Shown in pieces: positions 46,501 to 55,367 of a stretch of DNA of 64,000 nt (position 1 is its first letter; every line of letters begins with the position of its first letter). The stretch is from Paracoccaceae bacterium (GTDB taxonomy: Bacteria; Pseudomonadota; Alphaproteobacteria; Rhodobacterales; Rhodobacteraceae). The notes under the pieces are model-generated. The model ran no database searches and was not told the DNA's origin. It was given only the letters and a program-made list of their open reading frames with translations. Made by a program: the position numbers and the translations under genes. The DNA is taken from positions 18,669 to 82,668 of the forward strand of contig JAPOXR010000073.1 in the NCBI GenBank assembly GCA_026706985.1. Direction: 5' to 3'.

Positions 46501-49500
46501 CAACCGCATCCTCAAAGACAGACCAATCCATCGACATAACAACTGAATTCGTGGCGTCTTCGCGCAGCAGTCGTTCAAATGCCTTGAGGCCCTGCTGTGG
46601 TGTGAACCACCGGCCACCGCGCGCCGCGCGCTGGCGTTCGATCCGGTCCCGTTGTTCCGCCGCTTCGCCGATCTCGGACCAAGCCCCCCATGCAATGGAC
46701 AGTCCCGGAAGCCCGAGCGCCCTCCGATGCCCGGCAAGCTGGTCAAGGAATGCATTGGCCGCGGCATGGTTGGACTGACCCGGGTTACCCATCACCCCGA
46801 CGCGGCTCGAAAACAGAACAAACAGATCCAAATGGAGATCCGCAGTCGCCCGATGGAGATGCCAGGCACCCAGTATCTTCGGCCACAACACCTCTTCGAA
46901 TCGTGACCAGCTCTGATTGGTCAGGGCACCGTCCGACAGCACGCCAACGCTGTGAATCACGCCGGCAAGCGGCAGATCCCCCTGCAGGCGCGCCAGCATC
47001 GCGTCCATTTCCGCGGCCTTGCTGACATCCGCAAGTTCAACCCGCACATCAAACCCGCGCCCGCGCAGCGATTCGATGGCAGCTGCGACATCCGGATCCG
47101 GAGGGCGGCGGCCGTTCAGCACAATCACTCCCGCCCCGTGTTCGGCAAGCCATTCCGCGACCGCACAGCCGATTCCCCCCAGCCCACCGGTCACGAGGTA
47201 AAGCCCGTTATTCCTCAGGCGATCGTGATAGACCGGTGGTGTGGTCACCACGATCTTGCCGAGATGTCGCGCCGATCGCATGAATCGTAATGCGGATCCG
47301 GCTTCCGCCAGGGGCCACCTGCTGTGAATCAACGGCTTCAGATCACCGGTTTCAATTCGGGCCATCAAATCCCGAAGTACCCTGCCGACCATGGCCGGGT
47401 CGGTTTTCTTCAGAACATCAAGCTCCAAAATGGCATAACTCACATCCGGCCGCCGCTCAGCCATCTCCTCTTCACTCAGAATGTCCCGCCGGGCCAATTC
47501 AACAAACCGGCCACCATCGGCCAAACAGGACAGGCTGGCCTCGATGAAGCCTTCGCTTGTGAGGCTGTTCAGCACGACACTCACACCCGACCCATCCGTC
47601 CGGTCCAGTATCTCACTGCCGAAATCCGTTGTGCGGCTGTCAAAAATATTTCTGACACCAAGCGAGCGCAGATATTCCTGCTTCGGCGCGCTGGCGGTCG
47701 CGAACACTTCGGCGCCCGCCGCCTGCGCCAGCTGAACCGCCGCCAGACCCACACCCCCGGCGCCTGCGTGAATCAGCACCCTGTCGCCGGGGCGAAGTCC
47801 GGTGAACTCGTAAGACAATTGTGCTGAGACAAATGCGCTCGGAATCGTGGCCAGGCCTGAGGCAGAGAACCCGGCGGGCGCAGCTGTGACCAGTTCCTCC
47901 CTGGTGACCATGTGTTCCGCGAATGCACCGAAGCCGAGTCCGACCACATGATCGCCGGTTTTGACACTGGAAACTTCGGAACCCACTTCCAGAATCCGGC
48001 CGGACACCTCCCTCCCGAGATCACCCTCTTCAATGAATCCCAGCGACCGGAAGACATCCCAGAAATTCAACCCGGAGGCATGCACCGCCACCCGGACCTC
48101 CCTGGCTTCAAGTTCCCGCTCAGGCAACAGCTTGATACACGGAGTTTCGAAAACACCACCGGGATCCGGCGCCAGGACCCAGTTGGATTCGTCGGGAAGT
48201 TTCAGCCGCGGTGGCCCAGCATCTGAACGCACAAGCCGGGCGACCTGCCGGCGTCCAAATCTGTAAACGACGTGATTTTCCTGGTCGGGATACAGGAGTT
48301 CATTCAGGATCCGCGCCACCGGTATATCCACCCCGGGCTCCAGATCAATCATCTTCGGCTGGAGATGCGCCGCTTCCTGGTCCACGGCCTTTCCAAATCC
48401 CCACAAGAGAGCGCCGGTCAGTTCCCCACCCTGCTCGCGCTCAAGAAACTGTGCGCCGCGGGTCAGGAACCAGATACCTTTTTCCGGAGTGATATCGGAA
48501 TCGAGGATTCCCTGGATCAGCGCCAAAGCACTCGATCCCGTTTTCACGATATCTTCAGCCAGTTCCTCATTCGCCGCCTCCGCACCGTGACCATCGAGCG
48601 CGGTGAGATGAACCACGCCATGAAAGGGAATATCAGCAGGAAGACTGCCGGCGAGCGAGTGCCAGGAATCCCGTTGACAAAAATCAACCGTCATCCGGTC
48701 AACACCGGCAGGACAATCCTGGTCTCCGGGCCGGGACGAAGACCGATCCATGGCGAGCAGAACTTTCTGGTTGCGGGAAGCCAGTTCGGCGGCGATTCGT
48801 TCGGCCTCGCCATGACTGTCCGCCGCCAGAATCCAACTCCCTTCCGCCTCGGAAACCTTTTCCGGACCCCGGGCCACGATGACACCCTTGTCTGGAATGG
48901 CGCTGGAATCAGACTCATCCAGCCCGAGAATTTCAACCGCGCGGAAACCGGTGTCAGACAGCGCGCTCCGCCAGACCGCGGGTCCGGCCAGCGCATGATG
49001 CGGCCGGTAAGCATCAGCAAACCGCCACCAGCCATCCAACTGGCCGAAGGTCAGGTCCATCCAGCCGAACCCGCTGAGATTTTCGAGCGCCACAAGGGTG
49101 CCCGAAGGTGCGAGAAGTCTTCGGCAATTGCCCAATGTCTCTTCGAGGTAACGTGTCGCGTGCAGAACATTCGATGCGATCAGCAGATCATACCCAAAGG
49201 GATCAAATCCCTGTTCGATCGGATCTTTCTCAATATCAAGAGGCCGGTATTGGATGGATCCGCCGAGTGTGCCGAACTTGTCCTCCGCTTCGGCAAAGAA
49301 CCCGGCCGAGATATCGGTGTAGGTGTAGCTGAAGCGACCTTCCGGGAGTTTCGGTATGATGGCCGCAGTAGCCGAACCGGTGCCCGCGCCGACTTCAATC
49401 ACCCTTAATATCCGCCCTTGGGGTAATCCGGCCAGCAGCGTCTGAACGGTCTCTTTCAGGATACGGTTTGCCGCCCGGGCCACCGGCGCTTTCAAATACA

Positions 49501-52500
49501 GATCGGCCGGTGTCGGGTCCCCACTGCTGAACAGGAGCGTCAGCGGGTCCGATTTGCCCCGCAGCACGTCGGCCAGGGCACTGCCGCAGCGTTGAAACAG
49601 GCCTATTTCAGTCAATCCATGCGGGTAGCGCGTCGTCATCAGGGTTACGAACGCCTCGATGTCTTCCGGCAAACCGTCCGGCAGTGGATCACCCGGACCA
49701 AGCTTTACAGTGAAGCTGTCTTCTGACTGTTCCAGAACGCCCGACCAGGCCAGCATCTCGAGCATACGGCGAAACAACCGCTGATGGTCATCGACGACCT
49801 TTAACCGCCGGCGCAGGTCCTCCGCTTCCACGACCTCGCCAATCTCGCGCCGCCATCCCAACTCTGTCAAAGTCTCGAGTGCGCGCGAACGCGACCATCG
49901 CTCAAGATCATTGAGAAGAGAATTTCTATCACCCGGATCGACGCCTTCTTCCGCCAAATACTGTGACAGCAGGCCGGAACCGGATGCCACGGTCTGCGGT
50001 GACTGGAGGAAACCGGCAGGGATAATCCCGGGTTTGAGAGTGCTTTCGCGCCATGTGACATTGTAGAGAAGCTCATCCACCCCTTCGAGGGACGAAAGCA
50101 ACGCCGCGCGCGTTGCACGCTTTACGGTGTAACCGCTCAACCCGCCGATCAGAACGCCTTCGGTGTCGTAGATATTTAACTCGCCGCTGAGAACCTCGGT
50201 TGTCTGCGATTCCGCATCCATGCGGACATGGCAGACGATACGCTCAGGCAGACGACCGGCCAGCCACATCCGTTCCCAGCCGAATGGCAGATAGGTGGTG
50301 TCGAATTCAACAGCGCCCGGATTGCGGGCCGCAGCCACAACCTGAAAACAACCGTCGAGAATGAGTGGATGGACATCCAGATCGCCCGCGGCAGCCGGAA
50401 AATTGATTTCACCCACCGCCTCGCCCGGACGTGACCACAGGCTTTCCAGTGTTCGGAATGATGGTCCAAGTTCAATCCCGGTTTCCGCCCGGGCATTGTA
50501 GTAAGATCGCGCGTCAACCGGAGACAGCCCGGTTTTCAGCCCTTCCAGGTCAATTGCTGTTCCCACCGGCACTGCTTCGGCTGCGGAAACGACGCGGCCT
50601 TCGACATGCAGAACCCATTCCCCGGCATCTTCCCTGCTGAATACCCGCACACGCTGATCATCCGTCGATCCCGCCTGATCCAACACGATCTGAACCTGGC
50701 GTCCATCTTCATCCGTTTCGGAATCGGCGGCCGCTTCCTTAAATACAAGTGCATTGTGCAGCTGCATATCTTCCAGAATGACAGAGGCATTCCCTTCCGC
50801 GCGTGCGGCCAGGGCCGCCATGGCAGCATACATGGCGCCTGGTGCGATCACCCGGCCGAATACCCGGTGATCCCGCATCCATTCGGGATCTGAAGGAAAA
50901 ATCCGACTTTCAAAAGTTGTTGCCCCGCCCGCTGAGTCATGCCGGCTGCCGAGAAGCGGAAGACCCGAGCCGGTGCGCCGTTGCCCTGTCGATTGCAGCC
51001 AATGGCGCTGGCGTTGAAACGGGTAACCGGGAAGTGATATCCGCCGCCGTTGCTCACCCGCGAACAACCCCTGAAAACATATCGGGAGACCTGCCTGATA
51101 GGCATCAGCGACAGCGGCAGGGAATCCCGGGCCATCCGAGGGTGGCGGCTGCAGGCTCGGAAATGCATGCGGTGACGGAACCTCTTCCGGCCACGCCGAC
51201 ATCGCCATCGTCGACAGGATCTGACGCGGACCTATCTCAATCAACAGATCAATCCCGAGATCCGCCAGAGTCCTCACTCCGCCGGCGAAATCGACCGCCT
51301 CACGGGCATGCCGCATCCAGTATGCCGCATCCAGCCGCTGACCGGCTGTGACCTTTGAGCCGGTCAAGTTGCTGATCATCGTCAGCGATGGGGCCTCGAC
51401 AGCGATGGTTTCGAAAATATCCCCGATATGAGCCAGTGCCGGTTCAACCAGGGCACTGTGAAACGCCCTCGAGGTGTTCAATTTTCTGGCCCGGACACCG
51501 TTTGATACGCACAGATGCAGGATTTTCTCAATATCCGCATCGGTCCCGCTCACTACCTGGTGCATGCCGTTATCGGCAGAGATGCATAAACCCGGGCCTG
51601 TTGATGACGAATTCATGGATTCAATCATCGCCATGATCTGGTCCGGAGACGCGAATATCGCCGCCATTCCACCTGGAGCTGTCGAAGACAGCAATGTGCC
51701 GCGTGCCGCGGCAAATCTCATTCCATCCTCAAGGCTGAACACGCCTGCAGCCTGGGCTGCGGCGATTTCGCCGACGCTATGGCCGATGACGGCGGCGGGA
51801 CGGATCCCGAGACTGCTCCAGAGGGCTGTCAATGCGCAGCCGAGCGCATAGAGTGCCGGCTGCTCCCAAGCCGTATCATCAAGACGGTTGTGTCCGTTTC
51901 CCCGGCTGAACATGACCTCGAGCAAGGAGGCGTCTCTTTCTTGCCGGAACACTTCCTCGCAGCGGTCGAAAACCGCCCGTGCGACGGGTTCGGAATGGTA
52001 AAGATCCATACCCATTCCCGCCCATTGACTACCTTGGCCAGTATAGGCGAAGGCAATATTTTTCGGAGGACGTGACCGGACTTCCTCACCTGCGGCGGCA
52101 ACACTGCCAAGCCGGTCTCTCAGTGATTGCTCATCCGCGAACGTGATTGCGGTGCGGTATTCAAAGTGGCTTCTGCCGACGCCGGCAGTCCACGCCATGT
52201 CCGCCAGCAATGTCTCCCGGTTGATGTCGCCGAAATCAGAATTCTCTGTATGCTCATCAAGCCAGGACAAATATGCCGCCGCCGAGTCACGCAGCGCCGA
52301 CTGCGATTTTCCGGATAATGGCAGAAGACGGTAGTCTCGGTGTGTGAATTCCCAATCCCGGGGTTGGTCACACAGGGAAGCCGGCAGGACAGCCGGCACT
52401 GTTTTGGCTTGGCCCACCGGGTTTGCGCGGCGATGGAATGATTGCCCGGCGGGAATGTGTTCCTCGACAATAATATGTGCATTCGTTCCGGAAATACCGA

Positions 52501-53776
52501 ATGAATTGACCCCGGCGCGCCTCGGCCTTCCGCTGCGGGCCGGCAGTTCGGCCCCGGCAGCGGTCACCTGCAACGGAAGCCTGTCCCAATCGAGACTCGG
52601 ATTCGGGTCGCGGAAGTGCAGATGCTTCGGCACCACACCTGTCTGCAGCACCAAGACCGCCTTTATCAGGCCGGCGATTCCAGCGGCGGATTCGAGATGT
52701 CCGAGATTCGTCTTCACAGAGCCGACAAGAAGCGGATCGGCATCACTTTTCGCCTTTCCGAATACGTCGGCCACCGCTTCGATCTCAATGGGGTCGCCGA
52801 CCGAAGTTCCGGTGCCGTGAGCTTCCAGATAATCGATTTCGGACGCCGGAATGCCGGATTGCCGAAGCGCATCCTCCATGACCTGCCGCAATGCCGGCGT
52901 ATGCGGAACCGTCAGACCGGTGCCGGCACCGCCATGATTGACCACCGCACCTCGTATGACGCCCCAGATCCGATCGCCGTCCGCTTCCGCTTCGCTCAAT
53001 CGCTTCAGGACAACGGCCCCGCAGCCCTCGCCCCGGACATAGCCATTTGCGGATGCATCGAATGCCTTGCACTGACCATCGGGGGACAGCATCATCGAGT
53101 CCGCCCGGAGTTCAAAAATACGACCGTTCAATATGGCCTGGACGCCGCCGGCAATCGCCAGATCAGCCTTGCCCTGCTGTAAATCCGCCACGGCGTCATG
53201 CACTGAAACCAGGGAAGACGCGCAGGCGGCATCCACCGCCTTTGCCGGGCCCATGAGTCCCAGTACGAAAGAAGTTCTTCCGCTTGTGCCGTTCAGATTT
53301 GTTCCGCTTAAGGCGTAAAGACAGGAGGCAGCCTCGGCCGGTTTGTTCATTTCGACGATTTTCATCCTGTATTCGTCGTTACTGATCCCGGTATAGACCC
53401 CGGTCCGGCTTCCCATCAGTTGCGCCGGGTCAATCCCCGCATCTTCCAGCGCCTGCCAGCTGGTCTCCAGGATCATTCGTTGCTGCGGATCGAGATACTG
53501 TGCTTCCGCCGGTGATATGCGGAAGAAGCCGGCATCAAACTGCTCCAACCCGTCCACATACGCGCAGAATCGGCAGGCGGCTCCGGGGTTCTGGGCATCG
53601 GCGAAAATCTCGTCCACGCGCCGGTTGCCCGTTCCCGGAACAATCTCGCTGACGGCGTTTCCACCGCTTTCGAGCAGTTTCCAGAATGAGAGAATGTCAG
53701 GGGCACCGGGAAACCGGCACGCCATACCGACGATCGCAATGGGACACGCCGAATCAGAATCCCTGTTTTTTCCCAT
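43532..53776 (-). CDS. Type I polyketide synthase, KS-AT-DH-MT-ER-KR-ACP-KS-AT0
   Basis: 3414 residues. Domains by residue: KS 10-440 (Cys185 in DAACASSL, His320 in EAHGTGT, His360); AT 573-860 (Ser667 in GHSVGE, AFHS at 771, so malonyl-CoA is expected); DH 940-1220 (His970 in HRVFGRVIAP, Asp1141); C-methyltransferase about 1330-1640 (EVGAGTGSAT at 1461); ER 1865-2180 (HAGAGGVG at 2003); KR 2190-2370 (GGLGGIG); ACP about 2465-2540 (Ser2500 in LGMDSL); second KS 2567-2990 (Cys2732, His2867, His2907); then an AT remnant to the end, where GHSxGE has become GTGAGE at 3211. The first module should give a fully reduced, methyl-branched unit. The second has no working AT, no ACP and no thioesterase. 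GGGAG precedes the ATG. Confidence 0.93.
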   Translation of the reverse strand: MGKNRDSDSACPIAIVGMACRFPGAPDILSFWKLLESGGNAVSEIVPGTGNRRVDEIFADAQNPGAACRFCAYVDGLEQFDAGFFRISPAEAQYLDPQQRMILETSWQALEDAGIDPAQLMGSRTGVYTGISNDEYRMKIVEMNKPAEAASCLYALSGTNLNGTSGRTSFVLGLMGPAKAVDAACASSLVSVHDAVADLQQGKADLAIAGGVQAILNGRIFELRADSMMLSPDGQCKAFDASANGYVRGEGCGAVVLKRLSEAEADGDRIWGVIRGAVVNHGGAGTGLTVPHTPALRQVMEDALRQSGIPASEIDYLEAHGTGTSVGDPIEIEAVADVFGKAKSDADPLLVGSVKTNLGHLESAAGIAGLIKAVLVLQTGVVPKHLHFRDPNPSLDWDRLPLQVTAAGAELPARSGRPRRAGVNSFGISGTNAHIIVEEHIPAGQSFHRRANPVGQAKTVPAVLPASLCDQPRDWEFTHRDYRLLPLSGKSQSALRDSAAAYLSWLDEHTENSDFGDINRETLLADMAWTAGVGRSHFEYRTAITFADEQSLRDRLGSVAAAGEEVRSRPPKNIAFAYTGQGSQWAGMGMDLYHSEPVARAVFDRCEEVFRQERDASLLEVMFSRGNGHNRLDDTAWEQPALYALGCALTALWSSLGIRPAAVIGHSVGEIAAAQAAGVFSLEDGMRFAAARGTLLSSTAPGGMAAIFASPDQIMAMIESMNSSSTGPGLCISADNGMHQVVSGTDADIEKILHLCVSNGVRARKLNTSRAFHSALVEPALAHIGDIFETIAVEAPSLTMISNLTGSKVTAGQRLDAAYWMRHAREAVDFAGGVRTLADLGIDLLIEIGPRQILSTMAMSAWPEEVPSPHAFPSLQPPPSDGPGFPAAVADAYQAGLPICFQGLFAGEQRRRISLPGYPFQRQRHWLQSTGQRRTGSGLPLLGSRHDSAGGATTFESRIFPSDPEWMRDHRVFGRVIAPGAMYAAMAALAARAEGNASVILEDMQLHNALVFKEAAADSETDEDGRQVQIVLDQAGSTDDQRVRVFSREDAGEWVLHVEGRVVSAAEAVPVGTAIDLEGLKTGLSPVDARSYYNARAETGIELGPSFRTLESLWSRPGEAVGEINFPAAAGDLDVHPLILDGCFQVVAAARNPGAVEFDTTYLPFGWERMWLAGRLPERIVCHVRMDAESQTTEVLSGELNIYDTEGVLIGGLSGYTVKRATRAALLSSLEGVDELLYNVTWRESTLKPGIIPAGFLQSPQTVASGSGLLSQYLAEEGVDPGDRNSLLNDLERWSRSRALETLTELGWRREIGEVVEAEDLRRRLKVVDDHQRLFRRMLEMLAWSGVLEQSEDSFTVKLGPGDPLPDGLPEDIEAFVTLMTTRYPHGLTEIGLFQRCGSALADVLRGKSDPLTLLFSSGDPTPADLYLKAPVARAANRILKETVQTLLAGLPQGRILRVIEVGAGTGSATAAIIPKLPEGRFSYTYTDISAGFFAEAEDKFGTLGGSIQYRPLDIEKDPIEQGFDPFGYDLLIASNVLHATRYLEETLGNCRRLLAPSGTLVALENLSGFGWMDLTFGQLDGWWRFADAYRPHHALAGPAVWRSALSDTGFRAVEILGLDESDSSAIPDKGVIVARGPEKVSEAEGSWILAADSHGEAERIAAELASRNQKVLLAMDRSSSRPGDQDCPAGVDRMTVDFCQRDSWHSLAGSLPADIPFHGVVHLTALDGHGAEAANEELAEDIVKTGSSALALIQGILDSDITPEKGIWFLTRGAQFLEREQGGELTGALLWGFGKAVDQEAAHLQPKMIDLEPGVDIPVARILNELLYPDQENHVVYRFGRRQVARLVRSDAGPPRLKLPDESNWVLAPDPGGVFETPCIKLLPERELEAREVRVAVHASGLNFWDVFRSLGFIEEGDLGREVSGRILEVGSEVSSVKTGDHVVGLGFGAFAEHMVTREELVTAAPAGFSASGLATIPSAFVSAQLSYEFTGLRPGDRVLIHAGAGGVGLAAVQLAQAAGAEVFATASAPKQEYLRSLGVRNIFDSRTTDFGSEILDRTDGSGVSVVLNSLTSEGFIEASLSCLADGGRFVELARRDILSEEEMAERRPDVSYAILELDVLKKTDPAMVGRVLRDLMARIETGDLKPLIHSRWPLAEAGSALRFMRSARHLGKIVVTTPPVYHDRLRNNGLYLVTGGLGGIGCAVAEWLAEHGAGVIVLNGRRPPDPDVAAAIESLRGRGFDVRVELADVSKAAEMDAMLARLQGDLPLAGVIHSVGVLSDGALTNQSWSRFEEVLWPKILGAWHLHRATADLHLDLFVLFSSRVGVMGNPGQSNHAAANAFLDQLAGHRRALGLPGLSIAWGAWSEIGEAAEQRDRIERQRAARGGRWFTPQQGLKAFERLLREDATNSVVMSMDWSVFEDAVDERQPLLEELLSKGAESEAEADDSSEALMPRLASATASEREDLLAAFLQRELQAVLRLPSAPDSTVGFFDLGMDSLMAVELRNRLNRAFGSTISVSNTAVFDYPDISTLASHLAGELGDTAPEPAPEALPPRQAEIRSGQEQIAVIGMSCRLPGAPDISTFWQQLVAGFDAVTDGRRDGGDWSGIQGDPGGEREIHRWGAYLDGIDRFDARFFGIRPIEARMMDPRQRLLLEESWQAFEDAGIDSSLLRGSRTGVYIGMNGSSEYRDLIAANGLEDSYLGTAPSVAIGRIAYTFGLMGPAVPIDMTCASSLVAVHQAAAALRMGEVDLALAGGVHAALSPSITGFLSELGMLSTNGRCMTFDAAADGFVRGEGCGILVLKRLRDAEADGDRIWGLVRGSAVNQNGASAALTVPNGTAQRKVLEEAVARAEIPPSEVDYLEAHATGSQLGDPIEVSAVAEAYGRDRNPDNPLRLGTVKTNIGHLEPAAGVVGLIKVLLAMKHGMIPGNLHIKTPNPLMDWDSLPVSVMSEPGDWPRAADYPRRAGVSAFALSGTNAHIIVEEYEPADDDPAANGTGAAPVGAKWLVPGGPPELEGAAESEHAFTGRRSRMLPLSGKSESALKELAENYLIWIDEHLAEGENETAGETFLPDMAWTACRGRSHFPCRSALMFENAEELRAGLAAVADSERDTNPMTAAVPAFVYASDYQWNPGMWQELSASEPVVRAVLERCDRTHLEMHGISLFELMFGDPDKLQDPELARPVVIAQMNALTAFWSSIGVHPGLTFGTGAGELSAMYAAGMITLEQTMQVAARPDTAVETAQMSAGSRKIQESGEMAAPGGISRLNPCRYISPATGQVLEPGESVEPVSLRRKPLELSTLPDCVGALVENTVDLIFEIGTYNLLAPEILNCWPGNTSDREADSVVPAMLSCQLPQPDAATQSTAGFYSCVAGAYEAGLTLDFDGLFAGEHRRRIAIPGYPFQRRRFWFES

Positions 53777-53928
53777 CCCGGCTCCCCCTATTCACAAGTG
53801 TCACCGATTGCCGCACTCACGTTTACATTGCCGCAATAGCATGCGCCGCCGATTTTACGTAGCCGTGAAGATCAGCCGGAGTGTCCGCGCTTTCGGGGCT
53901 GCCTGACGCGCAGGCGCCGATGCACGGC

Positions 53929-54828
53929 TCATTGAATTCCCTGGGCGGACAGGAACTCCCGGACCATCTCCGCACAATGTTTTGGCCGCTCCACCTGCAG
54001 CAGGTGCGAAGCGTCCGGGATAAAGTCATAATCGACTGCCGATGCGTGGCTGAGGTCGAAAGTCGGGAGATACGCGTATGCCAAAGTCGGGTCGGCACCG
54101 ATCACTTTCGTCGGACAATTCAGCATCGACAGATCCAGCAGCGGAGAGAAGCTTCTGACAAATTCCGCGATCTGTGCCTCGTATTCGCGTGGACATCGAA
54201 GCTCGAAACCTTGACCGTCGGAAGCCCTGCGAAGGACCGACCGGGCCATCAGGCTATGCGTTCCCGGCACCACGCGGTCAAATCCAGGTGCAAAGGATAA
54301 AACCTCGGCGAATTCCTGTTCGGACCTGAACCTCCGCGCCCTGTTTCTTGTTCTCTCGGCCATGCGTTCCGCCGCTTCGATGAACTCGGCTTCGTTTCCA
54401 GCCGGTTTGCACAAAGGCGGATCAAACAGAACCAGTGCTGCGTAATGGTCGCTCAGCGACAAGAGTGTCACAAGCGTCGCGAGCGAATGGAAAACCCCCA
54501 CCGTGGTTTTGTCTCCATACTCCCGGGCAATACCTTCCAGAATGATGTCATGGTCGGAGATCAGTGTCGGAATGTTGTGATCCTGCTGCAATCCGACGCA
54601 GTTCCAGCCATGGTTGCGCAGGTCATAAACCATCAGCTCGAATTCGTCGGCGAGCTGCGACCAGAATGGATAATACAGGTCGGCGGCAAGGCCATTGCCG
54701 TGCGTCAGGATAAGACGTGGACCGGATGGATTGCCATGCTGCCGAACGGTGGTCACGGCATGTTCATCAAGCCGGATGTCACGGGTTGAGAGGGGGTCGG
54801 GAACGCACCATTCCATTTTATGCGACAT
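53929..54828 (-). CDS. Alpha/beta hydrolase (thioesterase-like) of the PKS locus
   Basis: 299 residues with the alpha/beta-hydrolase layout: an oxyanion segment LILTHGNGLAADLYYPFWSQ, a nucleophile elbow VGVFHSLATLVT, an acidic residue in VIGADP, and the catalytic His in PDASHLLQVERP. The elbow reads F-H-S-L-A and not the usual G-x-S-x-G, but the residues are small enough to fit. There is no signal peptide. Between the ACP and the PKS on the same strand, it is a good candidate for releasing or proofreading the polyketide chain as a free acid. A coding-like stretch continues after its stop (about 53925-53823, ending in AAHAIAAM) but has no start I can support. Confidence 0.8.
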   Translation of the reverse strand: MSHKMEWCVPDPLSTRDIRLDEHAVTTVRQHGNPSGPRLILTHGNGLAADLYYPFWSQLADEFELMVYDLRNHGWNCVGLQQDHNIPTLISDHDIILEGIAREYGDKTTVGVFHSLATLVTLLSLSDHYAALVLFDPPLCKPAGNEAEFIEAAERMAERTRNRARRFRSEQEFAEVLSFAPGFDRVVPGTHSLMARSVLRRASDGQGFELRCPREYEAQIAEFVRSFSPLLDLSMLNCPTKVIGADPTLAYAYLPTFDLSHASAVDYDFIPDASHLLQVERPKHCAEMVREFLSAQGIQ

Positions 54829-54943
54829 GCCGGGGAAACCGATTACCTGCTGATCGCGAAGCCTGAAACTGTATGGGGAGAAGGAAGAACGCCGTGTTGA
54901 TAAAAAAATATCCTGCGCATGCCGGCAGCCTTACTCACCGAAA

Positions 54944-54988
54944 GCCGGGCAGGCCGATACCGAATTCAATCGGTAGCTCATGCCCGGC
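54944..54988 (-). other. Compound hairpin between the ACP and hydrolase genes
   Basis: GCCGGGCA (54944-54951) pairs with TGCCCGGC (54981-54988), and inside it TACCGA (54958-54963) pairs with TCGGTA (54970-54975). The structure lies in the 213-bp gap between the ACP stop and the hydrolase start and has no U-run. It could set the ratio of ACP to downstream PKS message. Confidence 0.5.
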
Positions 54989-55041
54989 CTGTTTGGGCTC
55001 GGGGATCCGTTCGCAGATATGCGCGAACCCCCGAAAACCAA

Positions 55042-55269
55042 TCAGTTGCGGCTGTCGATAAAACTCACAAGATCCCGCAGGGTCTTGAACTGCCGGCATT
55101 CTTCGGCTGCCAGCCCCAAATCAAATTCTTTGTTCACAATCTTGAAAAAAGCGATGCAATCCACGGACGACACGCCGGAATCGGCAAGAACTGCGTCGAA
55201 GCTCGGTTCGCGTCCAATATCAAGATTGTCGCTGATGATTTCCTTGATTCGATTTTCTGTTGAGGACAT
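55042..55269 (-). CDS. Free-standing acyl carrier protein
   Basis: 75 residues. The sequence is acidic and helical, with DSGVSSVDCIAFFKIVNKEF as the carrier-protein core. The Ser after SGVS is the phosphopantetheine site, in place of the usual DSL. A C-terminal helix ends LRDLVSFIDSRN. GGAG lies nine bases before ATG. It is the first gene of a unit ACP-hydrolase-PKS. Because the PKS ends in KS-AT0 without an ACP, this protein probably carries the extender for the last condensation or accepts the finished chain. A mobile element has inserted 68 bp upstream of its start. Confidence 0.85.
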   Translation of the reverse strand: MSSTENRIKEIISDNLDIGREPSFDAVLADSGVSSVDCIAFFKIVNKEFDLGLAAEECRQFKTLRDLVSFIDSRN

Positions 55270-55344
55270 TTAATCGGTCTCCATGTCTTTTCCGCCGGAT
55301 GGTTATATCCTTCGACAGCGACGCACAAGACATAGAAGATTTAG

Positions 55345-55367
55345 GGTAGTGGGTCAGTTTGAAATTC
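55345..55367 (+). repeat. Left terminal inverted repeat of the methyltransferase element
   Basis: The 23-bp repeat starts GGTAGTGGGTCAG and ends GAAATTC, directly next to the 8-bp duplication AGATTTAG at 55337-55344. It contains the first base-pairs of the methyltransferase stop codon region (stop at 55366-55368). Confidence 0.9.

Noticed and set aside
48272..49408. 378-codon forward open frame inside the PKS region
   Set aside because: It is antisense to the methyltransferase and ER-proximal part of the PKS, whose domain motifs are continuous on the other strand.
53823..53928. Coding-like stretch between the hydrolase and the PKS ending AAHAIAAM
   Set aside because: It reads like a protein tail but has no start codon or ribosome-binding site of its own, and joining it to the hydrolase would require a frameshift that I cannot support.
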